Below are positions 26,034 through 33,603 of a DNA stretch of 64,000 nucleotides, in pieces (position 1 is the first letter of the stretch; the number at the start of each line of letters is the position of its first letter). This DNA comes from Clostridia bacterium (lineage in GTDB: Bacteria > Bacillota > Clostridia > Christensenellales > Aristaeellaceae): assembly GCA_017512985.1 (NCBI GenBank), contig JAFWEJ010000017.1, forward strand, positions 1 through 64,000. The letters are read 5' to 3'. The position numbers and the translations under genes were made by a program. The notes under the pieces are model-generated. The model was not told where the DNA came from and did not search any database. It saw only the letters and a program-made list of their open reading frames with translations.

Positions 26034-26072
26034 AACAAAATCACCACCCATCACGGGTGGTGATTTTGTTTG
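26032..26072 (+). terminator. Strong terminator after the right tRNA-Arg fragment
   Basis: An 18-bp perfect stem (CAAACAAAATCACCACCC and its complement) with a 5-base loop immediately follows the tRNA end. AT-rich arms supply a U-tract in either direction. Confidence 0.85.
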
Positions 26073-26451
26073 CTATGAACTGCGAGGATCCGAAGCCACG
26101 ACCTGTAAGGGAGTGGGGAAACGAAGGAAGCTTCTCCCCGGTGGGGAGTGCCGAAGGCAAGCGACCTGAGTTTGTTGGCGCGACACGAGCATCGAGCGCG
26201 CTCCAAGCGCGAGAGGCGACGATTGAGCGAACGGATGAATCCCGCCGGGTTGTCCGGATTTGACGCATCTTTCCGTTCCCTTTCTTTGGTTAACCTGGCA
26301 TAAATATCAGGGGCAAGAGGGATGTAAAGATTGCCCCTGCTATATTCCGTTTATCATGTTTATGCCTGGAGAAAACAACAATTCCAATTGATTGCGGATT
26401 ATCAATAGCATATAATTATCCTGATACTATTGATGGGAGTGACAATTCTCC
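26073..26451. other. Non-coding stretch with a partial tRNA-Arg end
   Basis: Bases 26080-26230 are GC-rich with many CGA/GAGCG words; open frames are low in complexity. GGATGAATCCCGCCGGG at 26233-26249 is a diverged tRNA-Arg end that recurs at 27584-27600. A promoter for the next gene probably lies in the AT-rich part after 26380. Confidence 0.5.
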
Positions 26452-27600
26452 ATGACAGACGATGTGAAAACAGTTAAGGCTAATGAACGAAGCCGAATAA
26501 TATATTTTGATGTATTAAGAATAATGGCCATTTTTTTTGTGGTGGTTCTTCATGTATCTGCTGAAAACTGGTACGACACTGATATAAACTCTTTTGAATG
26601 GCGAATGATGAACCTGTTTGACGGTATTTCAAGATGGGGCGTCCCCATATTCGTCATGATAAGCGGTGCTTTATTCCTTGACAGGAATATAACAATGAAG
26701 CAGCTTTATGGAAAATATATACTTCGATTGGCATTATCGTTTGTAGTCTGGTCGTTTGGGTATGCGGTTGTATGGTATGCAATGGGAAAAGACAGAAGCA
26801 TTGCAAGTTTTGTCAGCTCTTTTATAAAAGGACATTATCATTTGTGGTTTATATACATGATTATAGGATTGTATATTATAACTCCCATGCTTAACAGAAT
26901 TGTTTCAGACGAGAAGTTATTGCGATATTTCTTAATATTGTCTTTTGTGTTCGCCATTGTAATTCCGGAGATAATCAGTATCATTACGACATTCAATGCT
27001 AAATATGGAGATTGGGCAGAATCGGTAATAAATCAAGCATATTTATAGTTTGTGCTTGGATATTCATTCTATTATGTTCTTGGGTATTATGTGAGCAGAA
27101 CGATTATAACAAAAAAGCAAAGTGTTATTATCTATATTGGCGGATTGGCCGGATTCATATCTACTGTTTTATTATCATTAGTTATATCTATGCACAAAGG
27201 TGAGGCGCTAAGCATCTTTTATAATAATTTCTCAGTGAATGTTGTACTGGAAACCTTATCTGTATTTGTGTTAATCAAGAACCTGCTGTCCAATACAGTT
27301 ATCAGCGATAAAAAATGCAAGATTATCAGTAAATTATCAAAATACAGTTTTGGAACATATTTGGTCCATGCGTTAATAATCACACTATTGCATAAGGGAT
27401 TAGGATTATCAAGTATTTCTTTCAATACACTTATAGCAATTCCCGTCACTTCAATTATCGTTTTCATAATATCGTATGTGATATCAGCCGTGTTAAATCA
27501 TATTCCATTTGTAAAAAAATACCTTGTTTAAGCCAGGAGCAGTCAGTTAAAAACCATATAGAATAGTTTGCTTATAAAGTTGAGGATGAATCCCGCCGGG
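26233..27600. mobile_element. Small insertion bounded by 17-bp tRNA-derived repeats
   Basis: GGATGAATCCCGCCGGG occurs at 26233-26249 and 27584-27600 as a direct repeat. The DNA between is low in GC and holds only a broken acyltransferase. The second copy continues into CTCACC like the tRNA end. This suggests a further, now decayed, insertion at the same tRNA site. Confidence 0.55.
26452..27531 (+). pseudogene. Acyltransferase family 3 membrane protein with an in-frame TAG
   Basis: The restored 359-residue protein has the OafA/WecH-type opening YFDVLRIMAIFFVVVLHVS (catalytic His), SRWGVPIFVMISGAL and about ten membrane segments. It would O-acetylate a surface sugar. TAG at 27046-27048 interrupts it in frame between residues 198 and 200, and the frame continues to a TAA at 27531. 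A GGGAG ribosome site precedes the ATG. GC is well below the backbone, pointing to transfer. A single-base change is enough to explain the break. Confidence 0.85.
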
Positions 27601-27641
27601 CTCACCGCTGCACCGGATATGTTCAGCATCCCGTATTTCAC

Positions 27642-27680
27642 CTCCGGGGAAGCTCCCGGAGCTTTGGCTTTTGGTTTTGG
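27642..27680 (+). terminator. Terminator-like hairpin
   Basis: CTCCGGG and CCCGGAG form a 7-bp stem around GAAGCT, followed by TTTGGCTTTTGGTTTT. It marks the start of the backbone after the island stack. Confidence 0.5.
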
Positions 27681-27764
27681 GCGTTTTGTGTTATTCTGAT
27701 TTTACAGCATAAATCGTTTTATACAGACCTGTCATCTGAGCGGAAGAAGGGGGAGGTATAATCA

Positions 27765-28592
27765 ATGGGTCTTTTTGATCTGTTCAAGGGGAAACGGCTG
27801 ACCGGAGAGGAACTGAAGAAACGTTTAATCGAGTTTGAGGTGGAGTGGAGCGATGAAAAGCTCACGCCTTATTTCGATGAAGCCGTCCGATCCGTCAAAA
27901 GCCCGAAAGATCAGCGGGCGGTCTACTGGGGATCCAGGACAATCCACGAACTGCTTCGGCTGCCGCGTGACACTTTTCGCAGGCGAATCGGTGAAGTGGC
28001 GGAGATCCCTGAGGCACGGGACCAGGTGGCGCTGTTCCATGTGGATGCGATCCGTTATCTGGAGCCGGATGAGGATGCCTACGCAATCATATCAGCCAAC
28101 CTGAAAGCCCTGACCGGACGGGACATGGATAAGGAGATCAGGGACGCGAAGGCGTTCAATGCCAACTGGAAGCTGTTTGCCGCGGAGGTCGGGAAGTATA
28201 CCGGTTCCATGGATAACAATGAACGCAGCAAACTGGAGAAGAAGCTTTGTACGATCTGCGGGCGGTTCAACTGCTGCTCCGCCATGAACAAGCTGGCAGA
28301 AGTGACGGTGGATCTGGTGACAAATGTGGATCGGGCCAGCCGCATGTATTCGGGCATATCGGTTTATTCCGTTGACCTGAGGACAGGACAGAAAAAGCAG
28401 TCAGGCACACCAAGCGTCAGCCAGGCGGAAGACTTCTGTATCAGGATGGCCGCGTCCCTGCCGAAGGAGATCATCCAGCAGTGCCTGGACGGAAAGAACC
28501 CTTATATCGACCAGGAAGATGAGAACAAGCATTACAGGCTGCTGCTGAAGGAAGTGTCGCGCAAGGTCGGCCTTTCTGCAGCCAAAGCATGA
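27765..28592 (+). CDS. Hypothetical protein, 275 residues
   Basis: I do not recognise this protein. It begins MGLFDLFKGKRLTGEELKK, like soluble cytoplasmic proteins with an N-terminal amphipathic FDLFKG motif. There is no signal peptide or membrane segment. A cysteine cluster (LCTICGRFNCC, residues about 160-172) could bind metal. GGGGAGG precedes the ATG. A strong terminator follows at 28648, so it is a single-gene unit. Confidence 0.65.
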   Translation: MGLFDLFKGKRLTGEELKKRLIEFEVEWSDEKLTPYFDEAVRSVKSPKDQRAVYWGSRTIHELLRLPRDTFRRRIGEVAEIPEARDQVALFHVDAIRYLEPDEDAYAIISANLKALTGRDMDKEIRDAKAFNANWKLFAAEVGKYTGSMDNNERSKLEKKLCTICGRFNCCSAMNKLAEVTVDLVTNVDRASRMYSGISVYSVDLRTGQKKQSGTPSVSQAEDFCIRMAASLPKEIIQQCLDGKNPYIDQEDENKHYRLLLKEVSRKVGLSAAKA

Positions 28593-28647
28593 TTATAATT
28601 TATAGAAGCTTGCAGATGGGTTCGATCATTGAACTGGCTGAGACGGG

Positions 28648-28685
28648 GACTCTCGGGGCGTTATGCTCCGAGGGTCTTTTTTCTT
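28648..28685 (+). terminator. Rho-independent terminator
   Basis: GACTCTCGGGGC and GCTCCGAGGGTC form a 12-position stem with one mismatch, followed by TTTTTTCTTTTT. Confidence 0.85.
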
Positions 28686-28815
28686 TTTGGAGGATGTGTT
28701 ATGATGGTAAAAACACTGTGTCGATATTTGCGATTTCTGTTGAAAAAGGTAATTATTTTACAGGTGAAATTGATTCTGTTTCCAAAACATATCAGAAAGA
28801 AAGGATTAAGGAAAA

Positions 28816-31041
28816 ATGATAGACCAGAAAAAGGTCTGGATGGTGCTGATAGTCGCTTTTGTTATCGGCTTTTGTGCTCTGACTGCCGGTATATCCGGAA
28901 GAATTGTTATGGGGAAAATAACAGATCAGACCATGTCTTCTTTCGATAAATCCTCAGAAGGAGAGATGCAGGAGATAGGTCATTTACTGAACCGTAGTAT
29001 GGGAAAGACGTCAGTTAATCTGGTTGTTTCCTTGATAAAGAATGATTCGTCTGGCTTTGTGAAGGTTACAAAAGACGTATTGAAATCAATTGGATCGGCC
29101 ATGGGGTCATCTGGTATGATTGATTTGCTTGTTGAGTGGCTTGGCACAGAGTCAGCGCAGGAGGCATTTGAGTACACCAGGAATCAGTTGGTTGAATCAG
29201 CAGGGGTATATATGCCTTTGTTGCAGTTTGCAGCTTATTATCATGAACTGCTTTTGATTGGCGGGATCTTGGCCGGAGTATCTTTGCTCTTATGGTTCCT
29301 GACAGGCGGGAATTTGAAGAGCCTGAAAGGAATGAAAATCCTTCTTGCTATTGCTGTCATTTGGATAATTGTTGTTGTTGTCTTGACGATTTTGGTTTAT
29401 GGTAATCTGAAAAAAGAAACATCCACACCGATTACCGAAGAAACTGTCTGTACACATAACAATACAACATTAATCAATTATCGTGCATCAACATGTTCTG
29501 AAAAGGGCTATTCTGGAGATAAGTATTGTGTGGATTGCCGGACAATTGTTGAGCAGGGTGAAGAGTTAACTTACGGTAATCATCAATATGAGAATGGAAT
29601 ATGTAAACAATGCGGCTGGCTGCTTCCGGGCTTGTATGTTGATAATCAATTGAAGATGGACTGGGATCAGCTTGTGAATAATTCTTATATCACGGTTAGA
29701 GGCAGCCAAATTTATGAGGTTTTATCATCTTTAACAGGTATGCTTGTAGTGAAAGACGGCTTTGATGTGGGTAGAAATGCGTTTTATGGTTCTTCGCTGG
29801 ATATGATTTATTTGCCCAGAAGCTATACGCAGATTGCGAGTGAGGCTTTTAATGGCGCGAAAGCATCCTCGATTAATTTCTTTGGGAAAATAGAGCAAAT
29901 AGGCGAGTCAGCATTTAAGGGATCTGGAATAAGAAAAATAACCATCCCCGAAGGAGTAACATCTATTCCAGGTGAATGCTTTAGGGATTGTGAATCCTTA
30001 GAAGAGGTTTTGCTTCCTTCTTCTATCGAGAATATTGATTATAATGCGTTTGAAAATTGCAAGCTGCTGAAAAGCATTGATTTGCCTATTGGACTAAAAA
30101 CAATAGGGGGTGAATGTTTCCATAAAACCGGCTTAGAATCTGTCAAGATACCGGAAAGCGTTACAGATATAGGCAAATCCTGCTTCGGCGAATGTCATTC
30201 ATTAAAATCTGTCGATATGTCACAGTGCTCTGTTGTGAAATTGAAAGAATATATGTTCTATGGCTGCGGTATGTTGAAAAATGTTGAATTGCCCAAGGCC
30301 CTGGAAGATATTGACTCTGCGTTTGGATTCATTAATGATAGTAATAGTACTCAAATTGAGTATTTAATTCTTCCTGAAACGGTTAAGCATGTTAAATTAT
30401 CAACATTTCCAGATCCGATGAAAATGCTAAAGTGGGTTGTATGGCCTCAAGGCTTGTTGGATGCTTCGGGTTTTAAGTCCGTTGATAGTCTTGAAACCGT
30501 GTATTATCTGGGCAGTGAATATCAATGGGGCTTGGTTACGGGGAAGAACAAAAGCGATAAAAACATTTTTGAAAACGTACAGATCGTTTGCAATGCAACT
30601 GAGGATGATTGGGCCTGGCGTTTGTCATCCGGCTATCAACATGAGACCGTTCCTGAAGAATATGAAAACGATGTAATCGTTCAAACGGGCGGGTTGACTG
30701 ATGATCAATTAGATGAGCTGGAACATAGTGATTTTATACAGTTTTTGATTGGGCAGATCATGGATGGATCTATGGAAATGGGAGATGTTTCGAATCAATT
30801 GAAGAGATTTTATAAAGATGTTTCCGATCCGGCGAGCTCTGTTGAAAATGCATTGGTTTATATTACAGAAAAAACAGGGAATACACAGTATGAACCTGTA
30901 GCGATTCCGTATGATATAGTGACTACATATGAGCCTTGGTATGGGCCTGAAGTGACTACATATGAACCTTGGTACGGGCCTGAAGTGACCACATATGAGC
31001 CTTGGTATGGGCCTGAAGTGACTACGTATGAGCCTTGGTAG
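28816..31041 (+). CDS. Membrane protein with leucine-rich repeats (BspA type) and C-terminal repeats
   Basis: The 741-residue protein has membrane segments at about 8-30, 143-163 and 173-197. A Cys-rich segment (CTHNNTT...CSEKGYSGDKYCVDC...CKQCGW, residues about 214-275) looks like a zinc ribbon. LRR_5 units from about 330 to 530 include ITIPEGVTSIPGECFRDC and VKIPESVTDIGKSCFGEC. BspA-type repeats commonly mediate binding at surfaces. The end is an 11-residue repeat (VTTYEPWYGPE) three times plus a partial copy, cut by TAG at 31039. Beyond it, one base out of frame, the reading YEPVVATYEPVDIP continues to a TAA at 31080, so the natural C-terminus was probably a little longer. Confidence 0.75.
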   Translation: MIDQKKVWMVLIVAFVIGFCALTAGISGRIVMGKITDQTMSSFDKSSEGEMQEIGHLLNRSMGKTSVNLVVSLIKNDSSGFVKVTKDVLKSIGSAMGSSGMIDLLVEWLGTESAQEAFEYTRNQLVESAGVYMPLLQFAAYYHELLLIGGILAGVSLLLWFLTGGNLKSLKGMKILLAIAVIWIIVVVVLTILVYGNLKKETSTPITEETVCTHNNTTLINYRASTCSEKGYSGDKYCVDCRTIVEQGEELTYGNHQYENGICKQCGWLLPGLYVDNQLKMDWDQLVNNSYITVRGSQIYEVLSSLTGMLVVKDGFDVGRNAFYGSSLDMIYLPRSYTQIASEAFNGAKASSINFFGKIEQIGESAFKGSGIRKITIPEGVTSIPGECFRDCESLEEVLLPSSIENIDYNAFENCKLLKSIDLPIGLKTIGGECFHKTGLESVKIPESVTDIGKSCFGECHSLKSVDMSQCSVVKLKEYMFYGCGMLKNVELPKALEDIDSAFGFINDSNSTQIEYLILPETVKHVKLSTFPDPMKMLKWVVWPQGLLDASGFKSVDSLETVYYLGSEYQWGLVTGKNKSDKNIFENVQIVCNATEDDWAWRLSSGYQHETVPEEYENDVIVQTGGLTDDQLDELEHSDFIQFLIGQIMDGSMEMGDVSNQLKRFYKDVSDPASSVENALVYITEKTGNTQYEPVAIPYDIVTTYEPWYGPEVTTYEPWYGPEVTTYEPWYGPEVTTYEPW
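30919..31040 (+). repeat. 33-bp tandem repeats in coding sequence
   Basis: Units begin at 30919, 30952, 30985 and 31018 (partial). Each encodes VTTYEPWYGPE with a few silent changes. The tract ends in an apparent 1-bp deletion. Confidence 0.85.
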
Positions 31042-31111
31042 AGCCTGTAGTGGCTACATATGAACCTGTAGATATTCCATAAACTTCAGCCTCTTGGTTC
31101 CTGCCTTCAAT

Positions 31112-31476
31112 ATGACAGTTAATGAGCTGATGGTAAAAGCGGATTGGGTTATTTCTGACAATATAAAATATTAGAATATAAAAACATCCCCTACGAGTTT
31201 ATCAGAATTTACCCTTTTACCAGAAAAAGCCTATTCTCATCCGGATGGAATAATGGCATACTTCATTCATGGAAGCTTTCCCCCAAAGGAGAAAACCGCC
31301 TCGAAATGGAAGTACAGTTCCTGATGGCCGATGATCTTTTTACACATGAAGCAAACGGCGATATGGTCTTCCATCCGGAAGTCAGGGATTCTAACGGAGC
31401 GCCTTTCCCGTTTACTTTTCCGGGAGCACTCATTGGTCCCGGTGCCTTTGCCTGTCCGTATTTTTCTAAAGAGTAA
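31112..31476 (+). pseudogene. Small frameshifted gene of unknown function
   Basis: ATG at 31112 opens MTVNELMVKADWVISDNIKY, then a TAG. In the next frame about 95 codons are open to a TAA at 31476 (EFIRIYPFTRKSLFSSG..., then EVQFLMADDLFTHEANGD). Codon use in this second frame looks genuine and ends cleanly, so the two are likely one protein of about 120 residues split by a frameshift near 31165. I do not recognise the family. Confidence 0.45.
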
Positions 31477-31536
31477 CACATATGTCTGCTTCCTGCAGAA
31501 TATCAATACCTGAAACCGGTATAGGGAGTGTTGTGT

Positions 31537-32013
31537 GTGAAAGCATTGATCGTTTACTATTCCATGAGCGGAAATACAGAATATGCCGCCGGCAGGATCG
31601 CTGACAGGCTCGGCGCGGACCTACTCCGGCTGGAGCCCGAAAAAGCGTATCCGGACAGCGGCATCAGGAAGTTCCTGTGGGGCGGGAAGAGCGCCGTGAT
31701 GGCGGAGGAACCCCGGCTTAAACCGTATCAGTTTGACGCTGAAGCGTATGACACCGTCATCTTCGGTTTTCCTGTCTGGGCGGGGAATATCACGCCGCCG
31801 ATCCGGACATTCATCAGCGAAAACGAAATGGGGGCGGCGCGGTATGCCGCGTTCGCGTGCCAGGGCGGTTCCGGGGCCGGGAAAGCCTTTGGAAAACTGC
31901 AGGCCTGCCTGGGGCATGACCTGGTGAAAACGCTTGTTCTGATCGATCCGAAGGACAAGCCGGATCCGGCGAAGGACCGTCAGATTGACGCGTTCTGCAA
32001 TGCTTTGGCCTGA
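31537..32013 (+). CDS. Flavodoxin
   Basis: This 158-residue protein starts with the beta-strand and FMN phosphate loop KALIVYYSMSGNTEY. It has the FGFPVWAGNITPPI loop that flanks the flavin ring and a further ACQGGSGAGKAF region. It carries electrons at low potential in place of ferredoxin, or acts as a flavin reductase. GTG at 31537 lies about 10 bases after AGGGA; a GTG at 31528 is less well placed. Confidence 0.8.
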   Translation: MKALIVYYSMSGNTEYAAGRIADRLGADLLRLEPEKAYPDSGIRKFLWGGKSAVMAEEPRLKPYQFDAEAYDTVIFGFPVWAGNITPPIRTFISENEMGAARYAAFACQGGSGAGKAFGKLQACLGHDLVKTLVLIDPKDKPDPAKDRQIDAFCNALA

Positions 32014-32046
32014 AACGGCGCAATATTACGGAAGGGGTAGGACTGT

Positions 32047-32340
32047 ATGTATATCCATCTCACATACTATTCCGGAGACCGTTCCCTGATTGAGGATATC
32101 CTGAAAAACGCCTCTTCCGCGATCGTCGCGGACAAGGTGTTCTTCCTGGACGCCGTGGATAATGACGGCGACGCGCTCCGGTTCGGGCATAACAACGGAA
32201 ACCACTTTGACGTGGCCTTTCTCGGCAGCGAATCCGCGCAGCAGGTATACGCCGGTATCCTGGAGGCGCTCCGGGACAACCGGGCCATCCTGGAAATGGA
32301 CATCAGGAAACTGCAGACAGCGGCCCGTCCGGAAAGCTGA
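32047..32340 (+). CDS. Hypothetical small protein
   Basis: A 97-residue acidic protein with a predicted alpha/beta pattern and no known motif. Its GC and codon use match the flavodoxin upstream, which it follows by 33 bases, so the two probably share a transcript that ends at the terminator at 32370. GAAGGGG precedes the ATG. Confidence 0.6.
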   Translation: MYIHLTYYSGDRSLIEDILKNASSAIVADKVFFLDAVDNDGDALRFGHNNGNHFDVAFLGSESAQQVYAGILEALRDNRAILEMDIRKLQTAARPES

Positions 32341-32369
32341 AAGACCCGTAAAGGATCAATTATGTTTTT

Positions 32370-32400
32370 CCTTCGGCGCAATGGCTCCGAAGGCTTTTTT
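32370..32400 (+). terminator. Rho-independent terminator
   Basis: CCTTCGG..GC and GC..CCGAAGG pair with one internal mismatch around AATG, followed by CTTTTTT. Confidence 0.85.
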
Positions 32401-32464
32401 CTTCCCACCGATTATGGTATGATACCATCCGAAGTTCATGAGAGAGTAGGGTTACGGTAACGCT

Positions 32465-33571
32465 ATGGAGTATAAACTGCTGGTCATCAATCCCGGTTCC
32501 ACATCCACCAAAATCAGCCTGTTTGTTAACGACAGGGAGTTGTTCTGCAAAAGCCAGTTTCACGACGCGCCGGTGCTGCTGCAGTATTCCCATGTGAACG
32601 GGCAGGTACCGTTCCGCTACCAGGTGATCCTGGATATGCTGGCGGAGGAAGGCGTGGATCCGTCCGGGATCGACGTGTTCGTTGGCCGCGGCGGCAGCGC
32701 GTGCACGCAGCCGAGCGGCGTGACGAAGATCGACCAGAAGCTGTACGACGATACCGAGGCGGCTGTCGGTGGCAGCGAGCACGCGGCCAAACTGGGCGTG
32801 ATGCTGGCATGGCGCTTTTCCCAGAACTATCATAAACCGGCCTACACGCTGAATCCCACCAATGTGGACGAGTTCTGCGATTACGCGCGCCTGACCGGTA
32901 TCCGCGGCCTGTACCGCGTTTCCCATTCCCATTTCCTGAACCATAAGGCGGTCGCGGAGGCCCATGCCAAAGCGTTGGGCAAGCCCTATGCGGAATGCAA
33001 CCTGGTTACTGCCCACATCGACGGCGGCGTGACCACCGGCGCGCATTCCGGCGGCCGCATGATCGACGGCAGCATGGGCGCCGACGGCGAAGGGCCGTTT
33101 GCCCCCACCCGGATCGGCTATGTGCCTGTACTGGAACTGCTGGATTATATCGAAGCCCATTCCATTGACGACGTACGGCGGATGTGCTCCCGGTCCGGCG
33201 GGTTTGTCAGCCTGTTCGGCACATCGGACGCGAACAAGGTTCACGCGCTGGTGGAACAGGGAGACAAAAAAGCGACGCTGGTCTGGAACACGATGATCTA
33301 CCAGATCTGCAAGAGCATCGGTGAAATGAGCGCCGTGCTTTGCGGCAAGGTGGACGCCATTGTGCTGACCGGCGGCCTGATGCGCTTTGACGATATCGCG
33401 GAGGGTATCCGGGAACGCTGCGGCTGGATCGCCCCGATCGCCGTTTATCCGGGCGAGATGGAGCAGGAAACCATGGCTTTCTCCGTGCTGAAGGTACTGC
33501 GCGGCGAAGCGGAAGCCATGACATACAGCGGAAAGAACGTCTGGCAGGGTTTTGAAGGGATCACATTCTGA
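32465..33571 (+). CDS. buk: Butyrate kinase
   Basis: The 368-residue protein is a full-length acetokinase-family enzyme. It has the N-terminal phosphate loop VINPGSTSTKISLF, VAHIDGGVTTGAHSGGRMID near residue 185 (one substitution from the usual LGGG), and the C-terminal VLTGGL motif. It converts butyryl phosphate and ADP to butyrate and ATP, the last step of one fermentation route. A phosphate butyryltransferase gene, its usual partner, is not in the window. The alpha-galactosidase follows by 32 bases, suggesting co-transcription. Confidence 0.93.
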   Translation: MEYKLLVINPGSTSTKISLFVNDRELFCKSQFHDAPVLLQYSHVNGQVPFRYQVILDMLAEEGVDPSGIDVFVGRGGSACTQPSGVTKIDQKLYDDTEAAVGGSEHAAKLGVMLAWRFSQNYHKPAYTLNPTNVDEFCDYARLTGIRGLYRVSHSHFLNHKAVAEAHAKALGKPYAECNLVTAHIDGGVTTGAHSGGRMIDGSMGADGEGPFAPTRIGYVPVLELLDYIEAHSIDDVRRMCSRSGGFVSLFGTSDANKVHALVEQGDKKATLVWNTMIYQICKSIGEMSAVLCGKVDAIVLTGGLMRFDDIAEGIRERCGWIAPIAVYPGEMEQETMAFSVLKVLRGEAEAMTYSGKNVWQGFEGITF

Positions 33572-33603
33572 CGAGGGCAGAACCGCCCGGAAAAGAGGCT
33601 GCG

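Noticed and set aside
5411-27048. Amber (TAG) recoding or suppression, because three otherwise open frames carry an in-frame TAG (5411, 22552, 27046).
   Set aside because: TAG is the natural stop of carA and of the intact secreted gene at 6566, and all three cases are in mobile DNA with other signs of decay. Ordinary nonsense mutation is simpler.
28699-28949. Small frame starting near 28701 with GGAGG upstream.
   Set aside because: It overlaps the leucine-rich-repeat gene for over 130 bases out of frame and resembles no protein.
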